DNA of 64,000 nt from Nitrososphaeraceae archaeon. Lineage in GTDB: Archaea > Thermoproteota > Nitrososphaeria > Nitrososphaerales > Nitrososphaeraceae. The translations under genes were made by a program, and so were the position numbers. The DNA lies in the NCBI GenBank assembly GCA_009377575.1, contig WHTU01000003.1, positions 78,211-142,210 on the forward strand, in the 5' to 3' direction. The notes under the pieces are model-generated. The model was not told the origin of the DNA. It ran no database searches and saw only the letters and a list, made by a program, of their open reading frames with translations. Shown here piece after piece: positions 8,581 through 17,868 of this stretch. The stretch's first letter is position 1; each line of letters starts with the position of its first letter.

Positions 8581-8807
8581 GCAGCCAGTCAGAGAGGAGG
8601 TTCAAGACATCCATAAAATAAATCTATGTACTCTGATCATGACGATTTTTTTTGTTTATTCTTGGTAACGATTTTCAATGCAATCAAACATTCAACTAAC
8701 GGGAGTTAATTTCTAACAGTTAGCTAGCTTTTACATATAATAAATAATCACAATGATTTATCTAGCCCATTGTAGGCTATATCATAATATCATCTAAAAG
8801 GCGTAAA

Positions 8808-9095
8808 TTGGAAACAGCAAAGGAACGAATAGATATCTTAATTGATGCTGCATTGTATTATTCAAGCATAGATGACAAGTTATCAGATGATCAAGCTCGT
8901 CTGGCGAAAAGGATTGCAATGAGGGTTCGTATCAGACTCCCTTACAGCATCAAACAACTTTTTTGTAGGCAATGCAAGGAATTTATCATCCCAGGAAAGA
9001 GTTCAAGAATTAGATTAGGACGATCAAATACGAAATGTATCAGAATTAGTTGCTATCGGTGTGGTCACATTTATCGGAAGCTTATATCAGCTTAG
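8808..9095 (+). CDS. rnp4: Ribonuclease P protein component 4 (Rpp21/Rpr2 family)
   Basis: This 95-residue basic protein matches the small zinc-ribbon subunit of archaeal RNase P, which helps the RNA subunit process tRNA 5' ends. The zinc ligands are C53-x2-C56 (FCRQCKEF) and C82-x2-C85 (CYRCGH), with KSSRIRLGRS between them, a pattern typical of Rpp21. The alpha-helical N-terminus (ERIDILIDAALYYSS) is also typical. The start is a TTG at 8808; there is no upstream ATG in frame that fits. Confidence 0.85.
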   Translation: METAKERIDILIDAALYYSSIDDKLSDDQARLAKRIAMRVRIRLPYSIKQLFCRQCKEFIIPGKSSRIRLGRSNTKCIRISCYRCGHIYRKLISA

Positions 9096-9260
9096 CTTCT
9101 CGAACCAAGTCATTCTCGCTTCTTGTACTATAGTTGAAATGTATTTCTGATTTGAATCATGATATTTACAGTAGACTAAGAGCGAATACTTCGATTTGGG
9201 GTTATAGCAATTCCTGCTCGGTATTATGAAGACTTGAATTTTGAAGTGAAGTCGATAATA

Positions 9261-9269
9261 ATTTATAAG
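9261..9269 (+). promoter_or_regulatory. TATA box for the S19e gene
   Basis: ATTTATAAG lies about 30 bp before the S19e ATG at 9300 and is followed by an AG-rich stretch. Spacing suggests a short or absent leader. Confidence 0.4.
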
Positions 9270-9299
9270 GAGTTAAAAGAGGCTATTACATAGTGTATA

Positions 9300-9749
9300 A
9301 TGGCAAAGGTGTATGATATCCCTTCTACAGACCTTATTGTAAAGTTGGCTGAACGATTAAAGAAGGATAAAAAGATTGAGCCTCCTGCGTGGGTGGCATA
9401 TGTGAAAACAGGCTCTCATGTGGAAAAAATTCCTCAGAATAGAGACTGGTGGTATATCAGATGCGCTTCACTTGTAAGAAAGGTATATTTGCATGGCCCA
9501 ATAGGCACATCTGACCTAAGAAGTATGTATGGAGGGAGGAAAAGAATCGGTTACAACCTAGACCATCATCGTGATGCTGGTGGTTCGATTATTAGAAAGG
9601 CATTGCAACAACTAGAGTCAGCTGGATATCTGACCAAAAAGAAGGGGGGGAGACTAATGAGTGATGAGGGAATGAAGAAGATCGATAGACTTGCTACGGA
9701 GATCTTTAAGGAGATTCACACAATACCTAATCTGCAAAGATATGCTTGA
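9300..9749 (+). CDS. rps19e: 30S ribosomal protein S19e
   Basis: This 149-residue protein is the archaeal/eukaryotic small-subunit protein eS19, needed for 16S rRNA maturation. Recognisable segments are the opening KVYDIPSTDLIVKLAE, PPAWVAYVKTGSHVE, the DWWYIRCASLVRKVYLHGPIG core, RKRIGYNLDHHRDAGGSIIR, and the C-terminal winged-helix part ending in RYA. It is followed 18 bp later by the PDCD5-like gene, a linkage seen in many archaea, and the two are probably co-transcribed. Confidence 0.95.
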   Translation: MAKVYDIPSTDLIVKLAERLKKDKKIEPPAWVAYVKTGSHVEKIPQNRDWWYIRCASLVRKVYLHGPIGTSDLRSMYGGRKRIGYNLDHHRDAGGSIIRKALQQLESAGYLTKKKGGRLMSDEGMKKIDRLATEIFKEIHTIPNLQRYA

Positions 9750-9767
9750 TGGGAAAGGAGCGCGAGG

Positions 9768-10058
9768 ATGTCTGTAAATCAACCTTCTCCAGATACAAAT
9801 GAAGAAGAATTAAAGAAACGTGAGGCTGAAGCTGCAATGCGACAGCGCGCACTGACATTCTTATTGGATCAGAATGCAAGGCAGAGGCTTACAAACATAA
9901 GGATGGTAAAACCTGAGCTGGCTGCGGCCGTAGAGAATTATCTTATAAACTCAGCTTCATCAGGAAGGTTGAATAGAGCACTAACCGACGAGGAACTTAA
10001 GCAAATACTGTTAAACATACGACAGCCGAAAAAAGAATTTAAAATCAATAGAGTTTAG
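9768..10058 (+). CDS. PDCD5-family DNA-binding protein
   Basis: The 96-residue helical protein belongs to the archaeal PDCD5/TFAR19-related family, often annotated as a DNA-binding protein; its cellular role in archaea is not settled. Family features are the charged N-terminal helix EEELKKREAEAAMRQRALTF, the core DQNARQRLTNIRMVKPELAAAVE, and ENYLI followed by LTDEELKQILLNI. A GGAAAGGAG-type ribosome-binding sequence precedes the ATG. The gene sits directly behind S19e. Confidence 0.88.
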   Translation: MSVNQPSPDTNEEELKKREAEAAMRQRALTFLLDQNARQRLTNIRMVKPELAAAVENYLINSASSGRLNRALTDEELKQILLNIRQPKKEFKINRV

Positions 10059-10198
10059 GTTCTCCCCAACCAATCAACCTTCCTGAGAACATTTTGGGGC
10101 ACTCAGCCGCCGATGACCATAGATGAATTATATTTGAACTTCTCTAATTCGATTCCTTTGAGTTAACTATATTAAGTCTAGTGAGGGTTTTCAACTTC

Positions 10199-11248
10199 AT
10201 GAAAGCAGCCATTTTCAGAGAATATAACAAGGATCCTACGAAGAATGTCAAGATCGAAGATGCAGATATGCCCAAATTAGGCCAGAATGAGGTTATGATA
10301 AAAGTAGAAGCGGCGGCATATAATTATAATGATCTTTGGGCAATCTGGGGGGATCCCATTAAGGTACCTCTACCTCATATTTCCGGTAGTGATTCGGCTG
10401 GTCATGTAGCTGAAGTTGGTGAAAACGTTACTAGAATTAAGGTTGGAGATCGTGTGGTTTCACATTCCAATATGAGCTGTAGGGTATGTAATTTTTGCAC
10501 CTCTGGCCGTGAATATGATTGCGCTGAAAGAACAATCTGGGGATTTCAGACTGGTCCTCTATGGGGAGGGTTTGCACAATACACTCATTTACCAGAAGTT
10601 AACGTAGCAAAGTTGCCTGATAACATATCATTCAATGACGCGGCGGCGATATCTATGGTAGGAATGACTTCATGGCACATGTTAGTTGGAAGGGCCAAGA
10701 TAAAACCAGGTCAAACAGTGCTAATCATGGGCGGCACCAGTGGAGTGGGGATGGCAGGAATTCAGATTTCAAAATTGTATAACTGCGATGTCATTGCTAC
10801 GGCAGGAAATAAGGAGAAGATGGACAAATGCCTTGAATTGGGAGCAGATCATGTGGTTAACCACAGGGAGCCTGATTGGTACAAAAAGGTCAAGGAAATT
10901 ACAAACAAACAGGGTGTTGATGTAGTGTTTTCCCATATTGGGAAGGCTACTTTTGCACACGAAGTATCTCTTCTGAAGATGGCCGGAACATTAGTTGCAA
11001 CTGGAGCAACGACAGGTTATGATTCTCAAATAGATCTTCGATATCTTTTCTTCAAAGGCACTAATTTGCTCGGTTCGACACAAGGAACTAAAGCAGAGTT
11101 GGAAGAGGTAATACACTGGACAAATAAAGGCAAGATTAAACCATTAATCAGCACAGTCTTACCATTTAGCGAAATGGTTCAGGGTCATGTAATGATGGCA
11201 AAGGCCGAACAGATAGGAAAGATAGTGACAACTCCACACAAGCTCTAG
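10199..11248 (+). CDS. Medium-chain (MDR) dehydrogenase/reductase with a structural zinc site only
   Basis: The 349-residue protein has a GroES-like N-terminal domain and a Rossmann domain with GGTSGVG (residues 178-184). A structural zinc lobe is intact as C94, C97, C100 and C108. The ligands of a catalytic zinc are missing: the usual cysteine region reads YNYNDLW, and the expected GHE motif reads GSDSAGH. This points to quinone reductase-like or enoyl/acryloyl-CoA reductase activity rather than a zinc alcohol dehydrogenase. I chose the ATG at 10199 because GTGAGG lies upstream of it; a GTG at 10181 is also in frame. The CitE-like gene follows 15 bp downstream, suggesting a shared pathway, perhaps in acyl-CoA metabolism. 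Substrate unknown. Confidence 0.75.
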   Translation: MKAAIFREYNKDPTKNVKIEDADMPKLGQNEVMIKVEAAAYNYNDLWAIWGDPIKVPLPHISGSDSAGHVAEVGENVTRIKVGDRVVSHSNMSCRVCNFCTSGREYDCAERTIWGFQTGPLWGGFAQYTHLPEVNVAKLPDNISFNDAAAISMVGMTSWHMLVGRAKIKPGQTVLIMGGTSGVGMAGIQISKLYNCDVIATAGNKEKMDKCLELGADHVVNHREPDWYKKVKEITNKQGVDVVFSHIGKATFAHEVSLLKMAGTLVATGATTGYDSQIDLRYLFFKGTNLLGSTQGTKAELEEVIHWTNKGKIKPLISTVLPFSEMVQGHVMMAKAEQIGKIVTTPHKL

Positions 11249-11263
11249 GTTTAGCCATTGTGA

Positions 11264-12127
11264 ATGTTCAGAACACTATTGTTTATTCCAGGGAACAACA
11301 AGAGATTCATCGAGAAAGCTAAGCTCCTGAATGCGGATATAATCTGCTTTGATTTGGAAGATTCTGTGCCCTTAAATGAAAAGCAGACCGCTAGGGATCT
11401 GGTGTCAGAGGCACTGGATAAGAAAGAAGATTTTGGTAACAGAAATGTGTACGTTCGAATTAATTCATATGAATCAGGTATAGCGATCCAGGACCTGGAT
11501 GCCATCGTGAGTGATGAAATAGACGGAGTCGTGATTCCTAAGGTTAATAATCAGAGTGAAATAAACCACCTAACTCTTAGGTTGAACGAATTGGAACGCA
11601 AGAAAGCCATGAGCAAGAAAATAGGAACAATGGCCTCTATAGAATCTGCTCAGGGACTGGTTAATTCGTATTCAATTGCAACCGCTGACTCACGGGTGAA
11701 GATGCTGGTATTTGGAGTGTTTGACTTTCTTAACGACATGGGATTGGATTATGTTCAAGATGGAATTGAATACTCTTTTGCACGTGCAAAGATCCCAATC
11801 GATGCGAGGGCCGCCGGAATTGGTGCAATTGATGCAATCTGGCAAAAAGTTGATGATGTAGAAGGATTAGTACGGGATGCTGCAACTGCCAAACGACTAG
11901 GATATCAGGGCAAATGCGTAATTCATCCAAAGCAAGTGGAACCAGTAGCTAACGTCTTTATTCCAAGCAGTAATGAAATTGACTGGGCTAGGAAGGTAGT
12001 ACAAGCCTTGGAAGAAACAATGGAAAAGGGAAGGGGTATAGGTGCCGTAACTGTGGACGGAAGGATGGTCGATGCCGCTCACTATCGACAAGCTAAATCT
12101 GTATTGGACTCCTTGAATACTAAGTGA
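11264..12127 (+). CDS. CitE-like HpcH/HpaI aldolase family lyase
   Basis: This 287-residue TIM-barrel protein belongs to the citrate lyase beta/malyl-CoA lyase family, whose members cleave or form C-C bonds of acyl-CoA thioesters with a divalent metal. Signatures are LLFIPGNNKRFIEKA, CFDLEDSVPLNEK (acidic metal and base residues), YVRINSYESG, VIPKVNN, ASIESAQGLVN, and the C-terminal GKCVIHPKQVEPVA with VDGRMVDAAHYRQA. No citrate lyase alpha or gamma subunit is present, so true citrate lyase is unlikely; malyl-CoA, methylmalyl-CoA or citramalyl-CoA cleavage is more plausible. It appears to form an operon with the MDR gene upstream. Confidence 0.82.
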   Translation: MFRTLLFIPGNNKRFIEKAKLLNADIICFDLEDSVPLNEKQTARDLVSEALDKKEDFGNRNVYVRINSYESGIAIQDLDAIVSDEIDGVVIPKVNNQSEINHLTLRLNELERKKAMSKKIGTMASIESAQGLVNSYSIATADSRVKMLVFGVFDFLNDMGLDYVQDGIEYSFARAKIPIDARAAGIGAIDAIWQKVDDVEGLVRDAATAKRLGYQGKCVIHPKQVEPVANVFIPSSNEIDWARKVVQALEETMEKGRGIGAVTVDGRMVDAAHYRQAKSVLDSLNTK

Positions 12128-12263
12128 CATGTAATCACATCATTGTATTCATCTGATCTAAACATAATTGATGTAGTCATGGTCTGAAATGCAGATTAGC
12201 GATGTTTTATGATAGATATAATCACAAAACACGAGCTCAGAACATCTTGTTGTAGGGTACTTT

Positions 12264-12303
12264 AACACCACAACACCACAACACCATAACACCATAACAC
12301 CAC
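12264..12303. repeat. Five tandem copies of an 8-bp unit AACACCAY
   Basis: The units AACACCAC, AACACCAC, AACACCAT, AACACCAT and AACACCAC follow one another without gaps. The array lies in the 400-bp spacer between the CitE-like gene and the thermosome gene. The rest of that spacer shows only a TATA box close to the thermosome start. Confidence 0.85.
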
Positions 12304-12470
12304 ATTCCTTATCATATTTCGTTGTATTGTGAAAATTCATAAATGGCTTTTTCCCTCAGGGGCACTTTTTGAGGGATCATAATTCATTGTCTGGGTGCTA
12401 GCCGTTTCCTATCAAGATTAGCTTCTAGTAGGACTTCTGGCTAAAAATGCACACTCAACTAGGTAGTAAA

Positions 12471-12480
12471 TTTAATATAT
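12471..12480 (+). promoter_or_regulatory. TATA box upstream of the thermosome gene
   Basis: TTTAATATAT lies about 50 bp upstream of the thermosome ATG at 12528, in an AT-rich stretch preceded by a purine-rich segment that could be a BRE. Transcription would start near 12500, leaving a short leader. Confidence 0.45.
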
Positions 12481-12527
12481 CCCCAACCCATGCCTTTAAT
12501 GAGTATATTTTAGGTGAATAGAGGATA

Positions 12528-14174
12528 ATGTCAATTCAACAAGGTACAGCTGGTGGAATGCCAGTCTTAATATTGAAAGAAGGCGCGAGTCAAACTAAAG
12601 GTCGTGATGCTCAGAAGAATAACATAACTGCGGCAAAGCTCATAGCAGAGGTAGTACGTTCAAGTTTAGGACCACGAGGAATGGACAAAATGCTCGTGGA
12701 TTCTCTGGGAGACGTGACTATCACCAATGATGGGGCCACAATTCTCAAAGAAATCGATGTCCAGCATCCTGCCGCAAAGATGATGGTAGAGGTTGCTAAG
12801 TCGGTTGATAATGAAGTGGGGGACGGTACTACATCTGCAGTCGTCCTTGCGGGAGCACTCATTGAGAAAGCAGAAGAGCTAATTGGAAAGGATGTTCATC
12901 CAACCATTATAGTTGACGGTTATAGAAGGAGTGCAATCAAGGCGATTGAAATACTCAACAGTGTCGCGATAAAAATCCATGGTAATGAGAAAGATCAACT
13001 TACAAAAATCGCAAAGACTTCGATGCAAACAAAATTAGTTTCCAAAGATTCAGATCAGTTGGCAGAGCTGGTTGTTACTGCTTCCCTTCAAATAGCTGAA
13101 AAAACGGTAGGTGGATATCGAGTAGACTTGGATGATATCAAGGTTGAGAAGAAGGCTGGAGGATCTCTGCGAGATACTAAATTGATAAAGGGTATAGTGC
13201 TTGATAAAGAAGTTGTGCACGGGGGAATGCCAAAACGCATCGAGAAATCGAAGATCGCTCTGATCAATTCTGCCCTTGAAATAGAAAAGACCGAATTTGA
13301 TGCAAAGATCAACATTAGCTCCCCTGATCAGATGAAGATGTTTCTTGAGGAAGAAAATAAGATGTTGAAAAACATGGTGGATAAGATTATCGCTGCAGGT
13401 GCCAACGTTGTCGTATGTCAAAAGGGTATTGATGACATAGCACAACATTATCTGGCAAGGGCCAATATTTTGGCAGTTCGAAGGGTCAAAGAAAGTGATA
13501 TGACAAAGCTCGCTAAAGCCACAGGTGCAAGAATCATAAGCAATCTTGAAGACCTTTCAAGTAAAGATCTTGGGGCCGCAGATCTGGTAGAAGAGCGAAA
13601 AGTGGAGACAGACAAATGGGTCTTTATAGAAGGATGCAAGAATCCAAAAGCAGTTACGATACTCGTACGAGGAGGCTCACAAAGAGTTGTAGATGAAGCA
13701 GATAGATCATTGCATGATGCATTAAGTGTCACGAAGGACGTATTAGAAAGGCCAGCCATAGTCGCAGGCGGAGGAGCACCAGAGGCGTACGTAGCTGGAA
13801 AATTGCGCGATTGGGTGGGCACTCTTTCTGGTAGAGAACAGCTTGCTGCAGAGAAGTTTGCAGAATCATTGGAAGTCATCCCTCTTACTTTAGGTCAAAA
13901 TGCGGGCATGGACCCTATCGATGTGCTGACTGACTTGAGAGCAAGACAATCAAAGGGCTCAAAATGGACCGGAATAGATGTTAGGAATGCAAGAATTGCA
14001 GATATTTCCAAGTTGGAGATAGTCGAACCTCTTGTTGTGAAGGAACAAATAATCAAGTCGGCTACGGAGGCGGCATCGATGATCTTACGTATAGATGATG
14101 TTATCGCAGCAAGTAAGTCGGCTGGAGGTCCTCCTGGTGGCGGCATGCCTCCGGGCGGCATGGGCGAGATGTGA
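12528..14174 (+). CDS. thsA: Thermosome subunit (group II chaperonin)
   Basis: This 548-residue ATP-dependent chaperonin subunit would assemble into a two-ring folding chamber in the cytoplasm. Hallmarks include [22 protein letters not shown] near residue 50, the ATPase motif [12 protein letters not shown] (about residues 97-108), KTSMQTKL, an apical-domain segment with [19 protein letters not shown] near residue 410 and a glycine/methionine-rich C-terminal tail [11 protein letters not shown]. It stands alone with its own promoter; other archaea of this group often carry two or more subunit genes, and the alpha/beta assignment cannot be made here. Confidence 0.95.
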   Translation: MSIQQGTAGGMPVLILKEGASQTKGRDAQKNNITAAKLIAEVVRSSLGPRGMDKMLVDSLGDVTITNDGATILKEIDVQHPAAKMMVEVAKSVDNEVGDGTTSAVVLAGALIEKAEELIGKDVHPTIIVDGYRRSAIKAIEILNSVAIKIHGNEKDQLTKIAKTSMQTKLVSKDSDQLAELVVTASLQIAEKTVGGYRVDLDDIKVEKKAGGSLRDTKLIKGIVLDKEVVHGGMPKRIEKSKIALINSALEIEKTEFDAKINISSPDQMKMFLEEENKMLKNMVDKIIAAGANVVVCQKGIDDIAQHYLARANILAVRRVKESDMTKLAKATGARIISNLEDLSSKDLGAADLVEERKVETDKWVFIEGCKNPKAVTILVRGGSQRVVDEADRSLHDALSVTKDVLERPAIVAGGGAPEAYVAGKLRDWVGTLSGREQLAAEKFAESLEVIPLTLGQNAGMDPIDVLTDLRARQSKGSKWTGIDVRNARIADISKLEIVEPLVVKEQIIKSATEAASMILRIDDVIAASKSAGGPPGGGMPPGGMGEM

Positions 14175-14193
14175 TCATTAGAACAGAACTTTG

Positions 14194-14208
14194 ACCTCTT
14201 CAAGAGGT
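14194..14208 (+). terminator. Short hairpin plus T-rich tract after the thermosome gene
   Basis: ACCTCTT (14194-14200) and AAGAGGT (14202-14208) are exact complements separated by one base, and a T-rich run (14211-14232, with TTTGTTTTT) follows. It lies 20 bp after the thermosome stop codon. Archaeal termination is driven mostly by U-tracts, so the hairpin may be incidental. Confidence 0.4.
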
Positions 14209-14274
14209 ATCTAATTTCTTAGTTTTGTTTTTCCCACCTTCCCCATGTTTTTATTGCACAAACTTGGAAAGGAT

Positions 14275-14499
14275 CTACTGGATATTCAGTTCTTTCTCAA
14301 TTATGTCTTTTATAGAGGAACCAGTCTCCTGCAAGTCAAGCAACTTTGTTAGATAATCTACCCAAGAAATATCTCCTAATGCTCTCTTCCAAGATGCATA
14401 ACCAGAAATCACTTTGTCAAACGATTTACAATGGTACTCACAATACTTGTCAGCTGTCGCTCTAGAACAAATCAAACATACCGCTTTGGTAGTAGCCAT
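14275..14499 (-). CDS. Small conserved-looking protein with a CxxC/CxxH zinc-finger-like N-terminus
   Basis: I do not recognise a named family. The 74-residue protein has C8-x2-C11 (VCLICS) and C20-x2-H23-C24 (YCEYHC), consistent with a small zinc-binding module, followed by an amphipathic helical region with SWKRALGDISWVDYLTKLLDL. The gene is flanked by thermosome (convergent) and a secreted protein gene upstream on the same strand. Codon use looks like that of its neighbours. Confidence 0.6.
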   Translation of the reverse strand: MATTKAVCLICSRATADKYCEYHCKSFDKVISGYASWKRALGDISWVDYLTKLLDLQETGSSIKDIIEKELNIQ

Positions 14500-14558
14500 T
14501 TATTGATATTCATAGATTGATAAAAGAACGGAAGTTGAATACCTGCTATATTAAAATG

Positions 14559-15122
14559 TCATTCGATCACTTGACCCAGTGTTAGTGGAACTCTGAGGGG
14601 TTCTGATATGGGAGATTCTTTTGATGGATCGGTAAACGTGACTACAGCTGTAACATTCTTTAATGCATCGTCATTGAAAGTAGTTGCTAGTTGAATTGTA
14701 CCCGTCTCATTTGTAGTTATAGGAGAAGGAAAAGAGGATGTTCTGACTAAAGTTTCGTTTGTAGCGTATACCTCCATTATGGCATTTATTGGTTTGCCGA
14801 TTACATCTGGATTTGATGCATTATAATCTACAAGAAGCTTTACCTGATTCCCAGGATCGACAGTCAAAGGTATGTAATGAGCAGCCGCAAGTCCTAGAGA
14901 GATGCTTTTAGGTTCAAGATCCGTGGTTAGATTGGTTGTCAATTCTGTAGTTTGTTGTTGGGCAGGTTGGTCTGGAGTGGATTGGTTTTGTTGTTGAATT
15001 TCAATTTCAGGGAGATCGGTGCCAGGGAAGATTGTCACTTGTGCGTCGACGGGAGAAGAAACCAACAGTATTGTAATCAAGGGAAGCAAGACTGTCAACA
15101 ATCTTGTTAAAGTCGAGGACAT
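14559..15122 (-). CDS. Secreted or lipobox-free surface protein, function unknown
   Basis: The 187-residue protein starts with a clear signal peptide: hydrophobic residues 8-24 ending at a likely cleavage after SPVDA. It continues with a Q/T/P-rich low-complexity linker (residues 40-70) and then a beta-rich domain containing ISLGLAAAHYIPLTVDPGNQVKLL and several N-x-S/T glycosylation sequons. No C-terminal membrane anchor or PEFG motif is seen, so it may be released or bound to the S-layer. I recognise no enzyme motif. It lies between the small zinc-finger gene and guaB on the same strand, but gaps suggest independent transcription. Confidence 0.65.
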   Translation of the reverse strand: MSSTLTRLLTVLLPLITILLVSSPVDAQVTIFPGTDLPEIEIQQQNQSTPDQPAQQQTTELTTNLTTDLEPKSISLGLAAAHYIPLTVDPGNQVKLLVDYNASNPDVIGKPINAIMEVYATNETLVRTSSFPSPITTNETGTIQLATTFNDDALKNVTAVVTFTDPSKESPISEPLRVPLTLGQVIE

Positions 15123-15196
15123 GAATTGATTCTGATATCAATCAGATATATATTCTATATTCAACTTTTTTTGATGGATTTGTCATTGTTAAGAAA

Positions 15197-16633
15197 TCAT
15201 ACCACTTCGACGTCGTGAGGAAGGCTTTCTATATACCCAGCAGAAGTGATTTTTATAAATTTTGCATTCTTTTGCATTTCTACAATTGTCTTTGCACCAC
15301 AATAGCTAAGCCCAGAACGAAGACCCCCAACCAATTGCCTAATTATGTCGACCACGCTCCCTTTGTAACTAACCATTGCTTCTACCCCCTCGGGCACATA
15401 ATCATTCAAATCGTCGGATTCGATTACCTGTGAACCCTCTTCACGGTACTTTCTACCCAAAGATGCATAAAAGGAAGCCATTCCTCTGTACATCTTAAAC
15501 TTCTTACCGTTCTTCACAAGTGTCTTACCAGGACTTTCATCTGTGCCACCAAATAGACTTCCAACCATAACAGAAGACGCTCCAGCTGCAAGGGCCTTAG
15601 TGGCGTCACCAGATGTTCTTATTCCGCCATCGGAGATAATCGGAATATCATAATCTTTTGTTACCTCGGCACTATCGATAACCGCGGTGACCTGAGGTAC
15701 TCCAGAGCCTGTAATGACTCGAGTAATGCATATGGATCCAGAACCAACCCCGACCTTCACAGCATCTACTCCAGCTTGGATAAGATCCTTCGATCCATTT
15801 CCTGTTGCAACATTTCCTGCTATAAGTTCACAACTTGGAAACGCCTTCTTTATCATTTTTACTGCATTTATTGCGTTGTCGCTATGCCCGTGCGCAATAT
15901 CAACCACTATCACATCAGCCCCGGCCTCGAGCAATGTCTCAGTTCTTTCTAGAAAATCACCCTTGACACCCACGGCTGCGCCTACAAGTAATCTCCCTTT
16001 CTTGTCTTTGGAAGCGTACGGATACTTCTCCATCTTAAGAATATCTTTACTTGTAACTAGACCTACTATATGATATTTCGTATCAACTACCGGTAGTTTT
16101 TCTATTCTATGTTTATGAAGAATTTCTTTAGCTTCTTCTATAGTGATCCCTTGTTGAGCCGTGATTACATCTCTGCTCATTGAATCAGATACCTTTTTTG
16201 TTGGGTTACTCTCAAAGGTTATGTCTCGTCTGGTGATGATACCCGTTAGCTTATTATCATTATCTTCCACAAGTAACCCTGATACTCCATAATCTGTCAT
16301 CAGCTTTCTCGCATCTGTTACGTTCATGTTCTGGCTAACTGTATATGGTTGCTCAATCATGACGGATTCGGATCTCTTAACCCTCAAGACTTCATCAACC
16401 TGGTCTGCAATAGTCATAAATCTGTGTATAATCCCTATTCCGCCTTCGCGAGCTAGAGCAATGGCCATCCCTGACTCGGTGATCGTATCCATATTTGCGC
16501 TGATCAGGGGAATGTTAAGAAAAATATTGCGTGAGAGCCTTGTCCTCAGATTAGTTTGACTCCGAGAGATAATGTGTGATCTGGTCGGAACGAGAAGCAC
16601 GTCATCAAAAGTTAATCCTTCTGTAATCTCCAA
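15197..16633 (-). CDS. guaB: Inosine-5'-monophosphate dehydrogenase
   Basis: This 478-residue enzyme oxidises IMP to XMP with NAD, the committed step of guanine nucleotide synthesis. The N-terminus LTFDDVLLVPTRS is diagnostic. Two CBS domains occupy roughly residues 95-205 (for example SGLLVEDNDNKLTGIITRRDI and KLPVVDTKYHIVGLVTSKDI). The catalytic cysteine lies in GVGSGSICITRVITG, and the active-site flap is MYRGMASFYASLG. The fact that both CBS domains are kept suggests adenine/guanine nucleotide feedback. It is monocistronic in this window. Confidence 0.95.
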   Translation of the reverse strand: MEITEGLTFDDVLLVPTRSHIISRSQTNLRTRLSRNIFLNIPLISANMDTITESGMAIALAREGGIGIIHRFMTIADQVDEVLRVKRSESVMIEQPYTVSQNMNVTDARKLMTDYGVSGLLVEDNDNKLTGIITRRDITFESNPTKKVSDSMSRDVITAQQGITIEEAKEILHKHRIEKLPVVDTKYHIVGLVTSKDILKMEKYPYASKDKKGRLLVGAAVGVKGDFLERTETLLEAGADVIVVDIAHGHSDNAINAVKMIKKAFPSCELIAGNVATGNGSKDLIQAGVDAVKVGVGSGSICITRVITGSGVPQVTAVIDSAEVTKDYDIPIISDGGIRTSGDATKALAAGASSVMVGSLFGGTDESPGKTLVKNGKKFKMYRGMASFYASLGRKYREEGSQVIESDDLNDYVPEGVEAMVSYKGSVVDIIRQLVGGLRSGLSYCGAKTIVEMQKNAKFIKITSAGYIESLPHDVEVV

Positions 16634-16875
16634 ATAATACCTTAATTAGGTGTTCTGCAGAGGGATTATAAGTTTTGCCTAAATTTCTTGTACTAATTGC
16701 GACCGAGATAAGGGATCAAAGACGGTCGGAGGGTTTAAGGAGGCAACATATTTAGCCATTTAGATTCATGCCATCCTCACCTTTCAGGGGTCGTTAGAAC
16801 CAATCAGGGTATCCAAAATACCAACAGATTAAAATAATATTTCACCAAAAATTTGATGTTGCAGAGGCTTTATCT

Positions 16876-17556
16876 TTGAAAGGCACAAAATATAACATTG
16901 CGATATTTGACACATTTAAGACTCGTAAGGATAAGTTCACTGGAGAAGCGAAAAGACAAAGAGGAATTATCGCCCATCTTGCCTCTGAACAAAGCCCGGA
17001 GTTGCGTACAAGAACTTCCATTGCTCATGTGATCGCGAAAAAGCACGGAATACTTTGGCAGAACATTTATTCAGGAATTTTTCGAGACCTTGACGAGGTC
17101 CTCATCCCTTCAGGCGTAGTAAAGGAGGGAGGCAGACTACCCTTAAGGCGTGGACCAAGAGCCCTACAATTGGAAGGAGTACCATTCTATGAATTAACTG
17201 AAGCAGGATTGTTGGTGGCATCATCAATCGAAGAGCTAGGGAAAGAGCATAGGGCCAAGTCCTTAGAAGCATTTATTGGTTCACTGAAGCCTGAAAATAG
17301 GGACGAAAAGATCCTCTTTGACGGAATACTTCTCTTGATGAGCATTGCTCCTTATTTCGTATCGAAAATAATCAATGAATACATTCATTCGTATAGTATT
17401 GGTGTAGTAGATAGCATTATACCTATGAATGTGAAAAACTTTAGATCGGTCATTTCTGACCATATTGGAGTCGAAAAGGAGCTACTCGAAGCATTTGTGA
17501 ATTCAAGCAAAGATAAGCAGAATCTCATTATGGATTTTATGAGGATTCTTACTTAA
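16876..17556 (+). CDS. Conserved-looking hypothetical protein, possible winged-helix N-terminus
   Basis: I do not recognise the family. The 226-residue soluble protein begins at a TTG (16876). Its N-terminal 60 residues (with RQRGIIAHLASEQSPELRTRTS and IAHVIAKKHGILW) look helical and could form a helix-turn-helix. A basic loop RLPLRRGPRALQLEGVPFYELTEAGLLVAS resembles the end of a winged-helix module. The C-terminal part is helical (residues 115-226). It sits upstream of smc on the same strand, 312 bp away, so co-transcription is unlikely. It is not ScpA or ScpB by eye. Confidence 0.6.
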   Translation: MKGTKYNIAIFDTFKTRKDKFTGEAKRQRGIIAHLASEQSPELRTRTSIAHVIAKKHGILWQNIYSGIFRDLDEVLIPSGVVKEGGRLPLRRGPRALQLEGVPFYELTEAGLLVASSIEELGKEHRAKSLEAFIGSLKPENRDEKILFDGILLLMSIAPYFVSKIINEYIHSYSIGVVDSIIPMNVKNFRSVISDHIGVEKELLEAFVNSSKDKQNLIMDFMRILT

Positions 17557-17868
17557 TTGAGCGAAAGTCTTTTATGAATTTTATCAAAATTATACAATTT
17601 TCCGATCTTAGTTTAAGTTCTTGAATGAAATAGTATCATCTTTATTACAAAATGCAACAAGTACTGTGCCGTGAATCTGAGCAAGATGAAATCTCAGAGC
17701 GTAGGAATACGGTTCGTAATGCGTTCTTATGAATAGCATGGCCAAGTAGTAATAGTAGGTCAAACAAATTCCTAAGAATACAAAATCTTGTAAAACAGGT
17801 CAGAAGAACCAGAAACTCTGGTTTTTAGGGATGAATCAATCTTTATAAATAAAATATATTAATATCTA
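17557..17868 (+). other. Gene-free spacer before smc with a hairpin
   Basis: No convincing ORF. A perfect inverted repeat AACCAGA-AAC-TCTGGTT occupies 17807-17823 and is followed by TTT, so it could be a terminator or small-RNA end. The smc TATA box follows at 17842. Confidence 0.4.
17842..17850 (+). promoter_or_regulatory. TATA box for smc
   Basis: TTTATAAAT lies about 25 bp upstream of the TTG at 17869, which suggests a leaderless or nearly leaderless smc transcript and is the main argument for the long start. Confidence 0.45.
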
